Shown piece after piece: positions 34,147 through 42,020 of a stretch of 60,822 bases of DNA (within the stretch, counting starts at the first letter, position 1; each line of letters opens with the position of its first letter). The DNA is from Neobacillus novalis NBRC 102450 (GTDB lineage: Bacteria; Bacillota; Bacilli; Bacillales; Cytobacillaceae). The position numbers were made by a program, and so were the translations under genes. Where the stretch lies: assembly GCF_001591805.1 (NCBI RefSeq), contig NZ_BCVP01000039.1, forward strand, positions 1-60,822. The letters are read 5' to 3'. The notes below the pieces were generated by a model. That model was not told the DNA's origin, ran no database searches, and saw nothing but the letters and a program-made list of their open reading frames with translations.

Positions 34147-34923
34147 ATGGCTAAATTAGAAGGAAAAGTAGCGGTGATCACAGGTGGAGCAGGCGGGATT
34201 GGAAAGGAAACCGCTGAATTATTTTTAACAGAAGGTGCAAAGGTTGTTTTAGTGGGTAGATCAGTTGAATCCCTTCAGAATGCTAAAGCTGAACTTGATT
34301 CGTTTGGTGAGGTAATCACAATTAAAGCAGATGTTTCCCAAGAATCTGATACCATTCATTATGTCAAAACAGCAGTGGATCGCTTTGGAAAAATTGATAT
34401 TTTCTTCAATAATGCAGGAATAGAAGGAAAAATTGCGCCTTTGGTTGAACAATCAGTCGAGGACTTTGATGAAGTGATGAATATCAACGTACGAGGTGTC
34501 TTTTTAGGATTAAAGCATGTTCTGCCCGTCATGATGGAGCGAGGAGGGGGGAGTATTATCAATACAGCTTCTGATGCGAGCTGGATGGGATATCCTACTC
34601 TATCACCCTATGTTGCTTCGAAGCATGCGGTAGTTGGTCTAACAAAAACAGCAGCACTAGAAGCAGCAAACAAAAATGTACGCGTCAATTCGATTCATCC
34701 TACAAGTGTGAATACGAGAATGATGAGATCGATTGAAGAAAGAACATATCCAGGTCAGCCTGAACAGGCTTATGAAGAGTATAAACAGCTTATTCCTTTT
34801 GGAAGATACGCAGAACCAATTGAAATCGCCAAATTGGTTCTATTCCTTGCTTCCGATGATAGTTCATTTATCAGCGGCAGTCAGTACCGGATTGATGGCG
34901 GGATGTCTGCAAATTCAAATTAA
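34147..34923 (+). CDS. SDR-family oxidoreductase
   Basis: 258 residues from the ATG at 34147, which has GAGCGAGGA upstream; the longer frame from 34084 has none. Classical short-chain dehydrogenase: T12-G-G-A-G-G-I-G19 for NAD(P), N88-N-A-G91, N112/N114, S142, and Y155-V-A-S-K159 as catalytic residues. It ends with I-D-G-G-M-S-A-N. Close relatives oxidise or reduce alcohols, glucose or ketones. It is followed after 50 bases by an alpha/beta hydrolase on the same strand, possibly co-transcribed. The substrate cannot be deduced. Confidence 0.92.
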   Translation: MAKLEGKVAVITGGAGGIGKETAELFLTEGAKVVLVGRSVESLQNAKAELDSFGEVITIKADVSQESDTIHYVKTAVDRFGKIDIFFNNAGIEGKIAPLVEQSVEDFDEVMNINVRGVFLGLKHVLPVMMERGGGSIINTASDASWMGYPTLSPYVASKHAVVGLTKTAALEAANKNVRVNSIHPTSVNTRMMRSIEERTYPGQPEQAYEEYKQLIPFGRYAEPIEIAKLVLFLASDDSSFISGSQYRIDGGMSANSN

Positions 34924-34973
34924 ACGGAAGTCAGTAGCTATATATAGGATTGTGTTCAAAAGGGGAACGATTA

Positions 34974-35831
34974 ATGGAAAGAATAATCAAGCTATTTTCA
35001 TTTGAAGACATATCCATTGAATATTCAATAATCGGAAAAGGGGAACCCATATTTGTCATGCACGGGGGACATTCCAATTGTCATGAGGAATTTGGTTATA
35101 AGGCATTAGTAGAGAATGGTTTCTCCATCATAACCCCATCAAGAGCGGGATATGGGGGCACATCAAAAGAAGTTGGAAAAAGCTTAGCAACTGCCTGTAG
35201 CTATTATTCAAGATTGCTAGCCCATTTAAACATCGAAAAGGTTCATCTACTTTCTATTTCTGCAGGGGGACCCAGCGGGATTTATTTTGCTGCACACTAT
35301 CCGGAACTTGTTGCTTCATTAACCTTGCAATCTGCAGTAACAAAGGAATGGCTTACTCCTAAGGATAAGGAATATAAAGCGGCTAGGATTTTATTCCGTC
35401 CAAAAGTTGAAAAATATACATGGAAATTAATTTCACTTATGAACAATCAGTTTCCTCAGTTTATTTTTAAAAAAATGTTCCCTTCGTTTAGTAATCTAAC
35501 TTATGATGAAGCAAAAAGGAAAATGAATAAGGAAGATGTAGAAGCGATTAGAAAAATGAATAATCGCCAACAGTCAGGATATGGATTCTTTATAGATCTA
35601 ATACAAGTCAATGATATAGCTAGCGAAGATTTACAAGCTATTGGGTGTCCAACCCTTATCATGCATAGTAAACACGATGGCTCTGTCCCGTTAGAACATG
35701 CCTTTCATGCTAATGAAAACATTCCTTCATCAGAACTATGTCTGCTTGACTCATGGGGGCATTTAATTTGGCTTGGTAAATCGGCTGAGGAAACAGACAT
35801 CAACCTTATTAAATTTCTAAATTCTAACTAG
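34974..35831 (+). CDS. Alpha/beta hydrolase
   Basis: 285 residues from the ATG at 34974 with AAAAGGGGA upstream; the GTG at 34950 precedes that site. The fold is recognisable from M-H-G-G-H-S-N (oxyanion loop), the nucleophile elbow L-L-S-I-S-A-G-G-P-S where the first position is Ser instead of the usual Gly, the acid in S-K-H-D-G-S-V-P, and the histidine in S-W-G-H-L-I-W. All three catalytic residues are present. A helical cap of roughly 100 residues (about 130-220) separates core halves. The substrate is unknown. Confidence 0.85.
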   Translation: MERIIKLFSFEDISIEYSIIGKGEPIFVMHGGHSNCHEEFGYKALVENGFSIITPSRAGYGGTSKEVGKSLATACSYYSRLLAHLNIEKVHLLSISAGGPSGIYFAAHYPELVASLTLQSAVTKEWLTPKDKEYKAARILFRPKVEKYTWKLISLMNNQFPQFIFKKMFPSFSNLTYDEAKRKMNKEDVEAIRKMNNRQQSGYGFFIDLIQVNDIASEDLQAIGCPTLIMHSKHDGSVPLEHAFHANENIPSSELCLLDSWGHLIWLGKSAEETDINLIKFLNSN

Positions 35832-35873
35832 ATTTAAGAAGAAGGAAAATATTGAGTATGGGGAGAAAAAGCA

Positions 35874-35923
35874 AATGTGAAAACTTCACAATGGTGTCAG
35901 GCACCATGTGAAGTTTTCACATT
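35874..35923 (-). terminator. Fifty-base perfect-stem hairpin overlapping the fusB-like stop
   Basis: Sixteen-base perfect arms AATGTGAAAACTTCAC and GTGAAGTTTTCACATT enclose a second stem ATGGTG/CACCAT whose loop is the GTCAGG of the dispersed GGTGCC family. The end overlaps the last seven bases of the minus-strand fusB-like gene, and it can serve convergent transcripts. Confidence 0.75.
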
Positions 35924-36567
35924 CTTAGGGAGTCTCTTAGAAAAGTTGTTAAATAGTCGGTATCGGTTATTTTTTTATTGCATTCGCTGCTATCGGCGCA
36001 AATCAGGTTGCCGATGGCCTTGTAATAATCCGGATTTTTAGGATTTTTCGCTTTAGTTACGGTAGAAAAATAGGAAACCTGGCCAAAACAATTACAGAAT
36101 GAACAAATATTATTTTTACTAGTCGGTGCAAATTTACATTCAATGCCGACCATTTTTCCATCTAACTCATATACAATAAATTTTTTATTGGAGCTTAGAT
36201 CGTTCCAGCTTAAATAGGTCAGCAGGCTGTGGTCTATATTTGATAAATCTGGAAGCTTTAATTTTTTATTCTTCGGAAACATTTTTTTCAGCTGCTGTTC
36301 GGTGATTCTTGGAAATGGCAGTAAAAAGGCCGAAAGATGCTGGATATATTGCTCATATTCGGCATCTGTCTTCAGTCTGGATAGATCCAGCATTTCTTGT
36401 TGATCCAATGCTGCATTTGGAAAGAGGTCCAAGATTTTGGCATTGGCTAAGTCAATCACAGCAGCCAAAACGTTTGGTGGTACATTTTTTTTGGTGCTGT
36501 CCTTAATCAGAGCAATCTGTCTTTTTATAAAATTTAACTGTTCATTTTTAATAAATTTTTCGGTCAT
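35917..36567 (-). CDS. FusB/FusC-type EF-G-binding protein
   Basis: 216 residues, ATG with GGAGATAA upstream. FusB-family proteins bind elongation factor G and release it from fusidic-acid-stalled ribosomes. The two-domain layout is visible: an N-terminal helical bundle (F-I-K-R-Q-I-A-L-I-K, P-P-N-V-L-A-A-V) and a C-terminal treble-clef zinc finger with C155-x2-C158 and C190-x5-C196. Length fits the roughly 213-residue family. Chromosomal members of Bacilli are common and need not give clinical resistance. The gene ends inside a long hairpin. Confidence 0.85.
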   Translation of the reverse strand: MTEKFIKNEQLNFIKRQIALIKDSTKKNVPPNVLAAVIDLANAKILDLFPNAALDQQEMLDLSRLKTDAEYEQYIQHLSAFLLPFPRITEQQLKKMFPKNKKLKLPDLSNIDHSLLTYLSWNDLSSNKKFIVYELDGKMVGIECKFAPTSKNNICSFCNCFGQVSYFSTVTKAKNPKNPDYYKAIGNLICADSSECNKKITDTDYLTTFLRDSLRM

Positions 36568-36769
36568 CGTGTTTATCTCCTATCATATTTCGGTTCCTCA
36601 TTACACTTATTTTAACGAGTGCAGCAAGCTTATAAAATAGAAAAAATGACTTAGAAACGTTTTTTACATAGGCTGTTTTCGTAAAGAATGTTGTTATTAA
36701 CCCTCATTATGCTCCCAAAAATCGTTAAAACAGTGTAAAATTACACCTTATTAATAAGTGGAACAGATA

Positions 36770-36894
36770 TATCAGCGGATTTTGGATGTTTATTAGCGAA
36801 TCTACAATTTTATTAGCGAATTCGACCAATTTATCAGCGAATTTTCAATTTTATTAGCGAATCAATAAAAGCAACAATCTTTTAGAAAAGAGCC
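36770..36894. repeat. Five phased copies of TATYAGCGAAT (20-21 bp unit)
   Basis: TATCAGCGGAT or TATTAGCGAAT begins at 36770, 36791, 36811, 36832 and 36852. The last copy runs into AATCAATAAAAGCAACAATC and the next 19 bases, which are repeated identically at 53871-53911. The rest of 36568-36942 holds only an AACAGCACTG/CAGTGCTGTT hairpin near 36903-36940, the likely terminator of the next gene. Confidence 0.75.
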
Positions 36895-36942
36895 TTTACA
36901 TAAAACAGCACTGATGAAGGATTTTCACCAGTGCTGTTTTAT

Positions 36943-37212
36943 TTACTTTTTATGTGAGTATACAATTTTCTTTATCGTTTCAGTTGAAAGGTAATATTCC
37001 TTAGCAAGTTGCTGGATGCTGTTGCCACTAATAAAAGAATTTCTAATGGTGGCATTACGGCGATCAAGCAGCCGTCTCCCTCCACTTGAGGTTCCCCATT
37101 TGCGATATTCCGTTTCGAGCTTGGGAATGTAAAGAGTTTCCCCCTGGACATACTTTTGGATTTCCACGATTAGCTTTTCAGGTAAAACTTTGTTTGCATT
37201 AATATATTTCAA
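36943..37212 (-). CDS. CD3324-family small DNA-binding-like protein
   Basis: 89 residues from a TTG with AAGGAGCGGG upstream. It begins K-Y-I-N-A-N-K-V-L-P-E-K-L-I-V-E-I-Q-K-Y-V-Q-G and ends with a helix-turn-helix: S-G-N-S-I-Q-Q-L-A-K-E-Y-Y-L-S-T-E-T-I-K-K-I-V. This is the pattern of the CD3324 family, related to Mor-type HTH proteins of Firmicutes. It probably binds DNA; targets unknown. A single-gene unit ended by a CAGCACTG hairpin. Confidence 0.75.
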   Translation of the reverse strand: MKYINANKVLPEKLIVEIQKYVQGETLYIPKLETEYRKWGTSSGGRRLLDRRNATIRNSFISGNSIQQLAKEYYLSTETIKKIVYSHKK

Positions 37213-37266
37213 TTTTGCCCGCTCCTTATTTTAATTTTGAAAAAAATAAGGTGCAAAGCCAAAATA

Positions 37267-37395
37267 TTAGAAAAGCTTGTTCAGCGATTTAATTAAATGT
37301 TTCGCCCCATACAAAGTATCGCCTTTCCAATAATCGGCTTTGCATGAGTGGAAGAAGTACCAGACAATCTTACGTGATTCTCCAACTGTAAGCAC
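37267..37395 (-). CDS. Possible small ORF or gene remnant
   Basis: Forty-two residues from a GTG: G-E-S-R-K-I-V-W-Y-F-F-H-S-C-K-A-D-Y-W-K-G-D, then Y-G-A-K-H-L-I-K-S-L. The composition is clearly protein-like, but the GGGGG stretch lies too close to the start for a good site, so it may be the C-terminal remnant of a longer gene. No family recognised. Confidence 0.35.
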   Translation of the reverse strand: MLTVGESRKIVWYFFHSCKADYWKGDTLYGAKHLIKSLNKLF

Positions 37396-37477
37396 CCCCT
37401 TAACATTTAATGCTATTATTATATCATTCTTCAATTTAGCTAGTATAAAAAAACCTGAATAATTTTCTGAAAATTCC

Positions 37478-37505
37478 TTGACTTTAGTATTGGAAATTAT
37501 ATAAT
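37478..37505 (+). promoter_or_regulatory. Sigma-A-type promoter of the ABC transporter operon
   Basis: TTGACT at 37478 and TATAAT at 37500 with a 16-base spacer, about 55 bases before the first gene. The following leader has AATCCGATTAAG but no recognised riboswitch. Confidence 0.65.
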
Positions 37506-37560
37506 AAACAATATTAATCCGATTAAGTCAATGTGAATTATAGGTAAAGTGGGTGATGAC

Positions 37561-38346
37561 TTGTTTCTCCAAATAAATAACATTAACAAACAATTTATCA
37601 ATCAAAAGGTTACAAGTGATGTTTTAACAAATATAAATCTCGATATTAAAGAAGGAGAGTTTGTCTCGATTCTTGGACCTTCAGGCTGCGGGAAATCGAC
37701 CTTGTTATCGATTGTTGCCGGCTTAACGAAGCCAACGAGCGGTGAGATCTTGTTGGGTGGGAATCCAATCAAAAAACCGGGGAAGGACCGGGGGATGGTT
37801 TTTCAAGAGGCAGCCTTATTTCCTTGGATGACGGTCGAAGAAAATGTGATGTTCCCGCTTCGAAAGGAAATGAAGAAAAGTGAAGCAAGGGAAGTTGCCC
37901 ATCAGTATTTACAAATGGTTCAGCTAAGCAACTATACAAAGCATTCCCCGCATGAGCTTTCTGGCGGAATGCAGCAACGGGTCTCCATTGCCAGGGCACT
38001 TTCGATGAATCCCAAGGTATTGCTGATGGATGAACCGTTTGGTGCTCTTGATGAACAGACACGCGCAAGACTTCATCATGAATTAGAGAAAATCTGGATT
38101 GAAACAAAAAAGACGATTCTATTCGTCACCCATAGTATTAGTGAGTCTATTAAACTATCGGACAGAATCATTGTCATGGGAACGAGACCGGGTGTTGTTC
38201 TTGAAGACATCCATGTGAAAACTCCAAGACCTCGCGGTGAGCATCCGCAAGCAGTAGCTAAATTAGCAGAAAAAATTAATGGCTTGTTAAAAACGGAGAT
38301 TGATAAAGTGGTAAAAGAGGAACTGGCATATGCAGCGAACAATTAA
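37561..38346 (+). CDS. ABC transporter ATP-binding protein (sulfonate/taurine/nitrate type)
   Basis: 261 residues from a TTG at 37561 preceded by AAGTGGGTGAT, a near match to the extended anti-Shine-Dalgarno; a GTG at 37549 is an alternative. The nucleotide-binding motifs are all present: Walker A G39-P-S-G-C-G-K-S46, Q82 in V-F-Q-E, signature L134-S-G-G-M-Q-Q-R, Walker B V-L-L-M-D157-E158, and the switch histidine in V-T-H-S. F-P-W-M-T-V after the Q-loop is typical of SsuB/TauB/NrtD transporters. It overlaps the permease gene by 17 bases. Energises import with the next two products. Confidence 0.93.
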   Translation: MFLQINNINKQFINQKVTSDVLTNINLDIKEGEFVSILGPSGCGKSTLLSIVAGLTKPTSGEILLGGNPIKKPGKDRGMVFQEAALFPWMTVEENVMFPLRKEMKKSEAREVAHQYLQMVQLSNYTKHSPHELSGGMQQRVSIARALSMNPKVLLMDEPFGALDEQTRARLHHELEKIWIETKKTILFVTHSISESIKLSDRIIVMGTRPGVVLEDIHVKTPRPRGEHPQAVAKLAEKINGLLKTEIDKVVKEELAYAANN

Positions 38347-39091
38347 ACGAATTATATTCTTTACACTTTTACTCATCATATGGCAGGCAGCTGTGAAGAT
38401 ATTGAATGTTTCGCCGGCCCTTATGCCTGCACCGACTGACGTAGTGAAAGCACTTGCTACAGGCTTTGAAGATAAAACCCTTATTTACGATATTCTTGCA
38501 AGTTTTCGAAGATTAGCCATTGGTTTAGTAATTGCCATTATCATTGGCTTCTGTTTAGGAATCTTGTTAGCAAAAAATAAAACAGCGGATGAAACATTAG
38601 GTACCTTGATCTTAGCGCTGCAGAGTGTACCAAGTATTGTCTGGCTACCAATTGCGATTATGTGGTTTGGCCTAAATGAAAGCTCTGTTATTTTTATTGT
38701 GATTCTGGGGGCAACCCTTGTTATTACCATCAATATGCGGATTGGGATTAAGAATGTACCGCCTCTTTATATCAGGGCTGCACAAACGATGGGGTCTGGC
38801 GGACTTGATCTGTTTGCAAAGGTTATTCTTCCTGCTTCCGTTCCGTATGCCGTTACCGGGATTAGACTGGGCTGGGCATTCGCCTGGCGCGCGCTGATGG
38901 CAGGAGAAATTTTGAGTACCGGGCCTGGGCTGGGTTATACGCTCAAGTACGCATCCGATTTCGGAAATATGAGTATGGTCATTGGTATTATGATTATTAT
39001 CGGAGTCATTGGGACGATTGTAGATCTTACTTTCTTCCAACGAATCGAACAAAATGTCATTCGCCGTTGGGGATTGGAAACAAGTAAATAA
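38330..39091 (+). CDS. ABC transporter permease (SsuC/TauC type)
   Basis: 253 residues, ATG with AGAGGAAC upstream, overlapping the ATPase gene. It is an integral membrane permease of the BPD type with about six helices. The cytoplasmic coupling loop is seen in Y-I-R-A-A-Q-T-M-G-S-G-G-L-D-L-F-A-K-V-I-L-P-A-S-V-P-Y, the EAA motif that contacts the ATPase. L-G-W-A-F-A-W-R-A-L-M-A-G-E-I is characteristic of sulfonate/taurine/thiamine-precursor permeases. Second gene of the operon. Confidence 0.93.
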   Translation: MQRTIKRIIFFTLLLIIWQAAVKILNVSPALMPAPTDVVKALATGFEDKTLIYDILASFRRLAIGLVIAIIIGFCLGILLAKNKTADETLGTLILALQSVPSIVWLPIAIMWFGLNESSVIFIVILGATLVITINMRIGIKNVPPLYIRAAQTMGSGGLDLFAKVILPASVPYAVTGIRLGWAFAWRALMAGEILSTGPGLGYTLKYASDFGNMSMVIGIMIIIGVIGTIVDLTFFQRIEQNVIRRWGLETSK

Positions 39092-39106
39092 GGGGGAGAA
39101 AGAAAG

Positions 39107-40105
39107 ATGAAGAAAAAGACAAAAATCATCGGTATGTCATTTTTGCTAAGTATGGGATTATTAGCTGGCTGCGGTTCAAACGCATCGAGCGGCGGTGCTG
39201 GTTCCGAAAAGGTCGTAATTGGCTATTTTCCAAATATCGATCATGCACCGGCAATGGTAGCGAGAGAAAAAGGGTATTATGAAAAGGAATTAGGTAAAAA
39301 CGTGAAAGTGGAATACAAAACGTTTCCTGATGGCGGCGCCTTTATGACGGCATTAAAGACAGGTGATATCGATGCCGGTTTGGTAGGTCCTGGGCCGGTT
39401 ATGAATAACTTTACAAACGGTGCAGATGTTAAAATTATTGCGGGGGCATCATCAGGCGGAACAGCAATCGTTGCAAGTAAAAAAAGCGGGATCAATGCTG
39501 TTGAGGATTTCAAGGGCAAAACGTTTATCACACCTGGTGTCGGCTGCACACATGATGTCCAAATGGAAACATTCCTGCAAGACTATGGCATTTCATCGGC
39601 TAGAATCGGGGGAACCTTGAAGCATGTAACCGGAAACCCTGCACAATATGCAAGTATGTTTGAATCTGGTAAAGTGGATTTAGCCGCTGTACCAGAACCG
39701 TGGGCATCACAATTAGTAAAAGAGACAGGAGCAAAAATTATTGTTGACAGCTCCCAAATTTCTTACGGAAATACATTACCGAATACCATTTTAGTGGCTA
39801 GTGGCAAGAAAATTAAAGCTAACAAAGAAGTGATTGCGAAAATTGTCAAGGCACAAAAAGAAGCGATTGATTTTATCAATAAAAACCCTGATGAAGCAAA
39901 GAAAATTACGGTTAAGAGTATTAAGGAGATTACAAAGCAAGGACTTGACCAAGACGTAATGGATACGGCTTGGGGACACATCCACTTTACTGAAGATGTA
40001 AATCAGGATGTAATTGAACAATTTGCCAATTCTTCTGTTTACCTAAAATTTTTAAAAGAACTGCCAGAGTTTAACGCATTAATTGATACGCAATTTATTA
40101 ATTAA
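39107..40105 (+). CDS. Substrate-binding lipoprotein of the ABC transporter
   Basis: 332 residues, ATG with AGGGGGAGAAAG upstream. The N-terminus is a lipoprotein signal (M-K-K-K-T-K-I-I-G-M, hydrophobic run, lipobox L-L-A-G-C22), so the mature protein is anchored outside the membrane. The body belongs to the SsuA/TauA/NMT1-like periplasmic-binding fold (I-G-Y-F-P-N-I-D-H-A-P-A-M-V-A-R-E-K-G-Y-Y, G-D-I-D-A-G-L-V-G-P-G-P). A cysteine synthase follows, so a sulfur-containing ligand such as a sulfonate is the best guess; nitrate or pyrimidine precursors cannot be excluded. Confidence 0.92.
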   Translation: MKKKTKIIGMSFLLSMGLLAGCGSNASSGGAGSEKVVIGYFPNIDHAPAMVAREKGYYEKELGKNVKVEYKTFPDGGAFMTALKTGDIDAGLVGPGPVMNNFTNGADVKIIAGASSGGTAIVASKKSGINAVEDFKGKTFITPGVGCTHDVQMETFLQDYGISSARIGGTLKHVTGNPAQYASMFESGKVDLAAVPEPWASQLVKETGAKIIVDSSQISYGNTLPNTILVASGKKIKANKEVIAKIVKAQKEAIDFINKNPDEAKKITVKSIKEITKQGLDQDVMDTAWGHIHFTEDVNQDVIEQFANSSVYLKFLKELPEFNALIDTQFIN

Positions 40106-40185
40106 ACATGAGCGAAGGGATACTAGGTGAGTTCACTTAGATCCCTGCTTCTGTTTTGTAAAAATGATTTTGAAAGGTGAAGAAA

Positions 40186-41109
40186 ATGAAACTTTATAGC
40201 TCTATTCTTGATTTAATTGGGAATACCCCAACTGTCAAACTTAATAAAATTCCAGACCCATCAGGTGCTGAAGTATATATGAAACTTGAATCTTTTAACC
40301 CCGGGGGAAGCGTGAAGGACCGTGCAGCGGTGAACATGATTGAGCGTGCGGAGGAAACGGGGAAACTGATTCCTGGAAAAAGTACGATTATTGAGCCGAC
40401 ATCTGGAAATACGGGGATTGGCATTGCCATGGTAGCTGCGGTGAAAGGCTATCGCTGTATTATCACCATGCCTGACAATGCCACTCAAGAGCGTGTAAAA
40501 ATCTTAAAGGCTTATGGAGCGGAAGTTCATTTAACTCCAGGGGCCATGCGCATGCAAGGAGCAATTGATGAGGCCAACCGTTTGGCCCGAGAACTTCCGG
40601 ACAGTTTTATTCCCATGCAGTTTGAGAATCCGGCCAATGCAGATGCCCACCGTGGAACGACTGCTGTCGAGATTTTGGAAGCTTTTGCAGGAAAGCTGGA
40701 TGCCTTAGTGGTAACGGCAGGAACGGGCGGGACTGTTACCGGTGTCGGAGAAGAATTAAAGAAATCAATCCCAAACTTAAAAATATATGTGATCGAGCCA
40801 TTCGGATCACCGGTCCTATCAGGCGGTAAACCGGGGCCTCATAAAATTCCCGGAACAGGTCCAGGGTTTATCCCGAAAATCTTAAACCGTGAAATTTTCG
40901 ATGAAATCCTGCTCATTAAAGATGAAGATGCTGAAGTCATGGCCCGCCAACTTGCCGCACAAGAAGGAATCTTTGTCGGGGCATCAGGTGCATCCACTGC
41001 CCATTTTGCTGTTGAAATTGCCAAAAGACTCCCGTCTTCGGCAAGAGTTCTATGCTTGGCTCCGGATACAGGCGAGAGATATTTATCTTCTGACTTGTTT
41101 CCGGGTTAA
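40186..41109 (+). CDS. cysK: Cysteine synthase (O-acetylserine sulfhydrylase)
   Basis: 307 residues from the ATG at 40186 with AAAGGTGA upstream. It makes cysteine from O-acetylserine and sulfide using PLP. The PLP lysine is K44 in P-G-G-S-V-K-D-R; the substrate loop is T72-S-G-N-T-G; the phosphate loop is G-T-G-G-T-V-T-G-V-G. All match the beta-family. It lies 80 bases after the ABC operon on the same strand and probably turns sulfide released from the imported compound into cysteine. No sulfonatase is visible here. This may be an extra copy beside the housekeeping cysK. Confidence 0.93.
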   Translation: MKLYSSILDLIGNTPTVKLNKIPDPSGAEVYMKLESFNPGGSVKDRAAVNMIERAEETGKLIPGKSTIIEPTSGNTGIGIAMVAAVKGYRCIITMPDNATQERVKILKAYGAEVHLTPGAMRMQGAIDEANRLARELPDSFIPMQFENPANADAHRGTTAVEILEAFAGKLDALVVTAGTGGTVTGVGEELKKSIPNLKIYVIEPFGSPVLSGGKPGPHKIPGTGPGFIPKILNREIFDEILLIKDEDAEVMARQLAAQEGIFVGASGASTAHFAVEIAKRLPSSARVLCLAPDTGERYLSSDLFPG

Positions 41110-41230
41110 AGTAATCGAATAAAAATAAAGTTTCCTCCAACGATAAAGGGTTCCGTATTGAGGTGTATATTAAAAAAATACCTGCTGAAAAGACAGTCGT
41201 ATTGACACCGTTATTGGTATATTAAATGTG

Positions 41231-41262
41231 AAACTCGCAGAAGTAATTGGCGAGTTTCTTTA
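41231..41262 (+). terminator. Terminator after cysK
   Basis: Arms AAACTCGC and GCGAGTTT with an 11-base loop, followed by CTTTATT. Confidence 0.75.
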
Positions 41263-41432
41263 TTAGGAATACTAAAACCTTATATATATATAAAATCTCA
41301 CCTACTTGGATACGGTTTACCGTAACACATCAAAATGAGGTTCTTTTGCATTTTTGAGCTAAAACTCACTCCCTTTTAAATAAAAATGTCTTGTCCTTAA
41401 TCGAGTAATCAGCAAAGCATAATAAGCAGAAA

Positions 41433-41661
41433 TTTTCCGGTTAAATGCAGATTGGAGCTAGTTTCGGAGTAAATAAGGGGAGGTTTTCCGGTTAAATGCA
41501 GATTGGAGCTGATTTCGGAGTAAATAAGGGGAGGTTTTCCGATTATACCAAGCAAATACCCCCATTTTCGAATTTTTCGAGTCAATAGGCGGAATCTCTC
41601 CGTCTATTTACGCTTTTTTTTATAATAATTTCTCATTAAGCGGAATTTTTCCGTCTATTTA
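41433..41661. repeat. 51-bp tandem repeat followed by related GGCGGAA...TCCG units
   Basis: A 51-base unit beginning TTTTCCGGTTAAATGCAGAT occurs at 41433 and 41484, with the start of a third at 41535. Two related stem units follow at 41588 (GGCGGAATCTCTCCG) and 41639 (AGCGGAATTTTTCCG), also 51 bases apart, each continuing TCTATTTA. No ORF runs through it. The rest of the 41110-42020 gap holds only the terminators. Confidence 0.8.
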
Positions 41662-41895
41662 TCAGATTGGGTGCTTACCTTGCTCCCCCAACCGATAAGT
41701 GCGGACCCTCCTTGATCCTAGATGCAGGAATCTGCAGCTTATAAAGATCAATAAAATTGGAACTCAAAACGGTACTGCAAATGACAGAAGTTTTAATCCT
41801 CTTTTTTAATTGTACAATACTTATTGTCCACCATAATAATGATGTCAATTGCTATGTCAAAGTTAATAGAATTTTGTAGAAACCTTGATAAATAA

Positions 41896-41924
41896 AGAAA
41901 AAGACGTATGCCAATTCATACGTC
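41896..41924 (-). terminator. Terminator of the RNase J gene
   Basis: Perfect arms GACGTATG / CATACGTC with a six-base loop, followed on the minus strand by TTTTTCTTTATT. Confidence 0.85.
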
Positions 41925-42020
41925 AATTCTTGTGTCTTTTAACAACAAAGCACCAGAGAATGGAGCCCTATACTCCAACGAGGAAGCTTTATTTTTTCGT
42001 ATTTTCATTTGTGAGCGTCC

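Noticed and set aside
36770..36870. Possible CRISPR-like array
   Set aside because: Units are only about 20 bases with 8-10-base variable parts; there are no spacers of CRISPR length and no cas genes.
38672..39052. 126-residue minus-strand ORF inside the ABC permease gene
   Set aside because: Shadow of the permease; the plus-strand frame has the EAA motif and operon overlaps.
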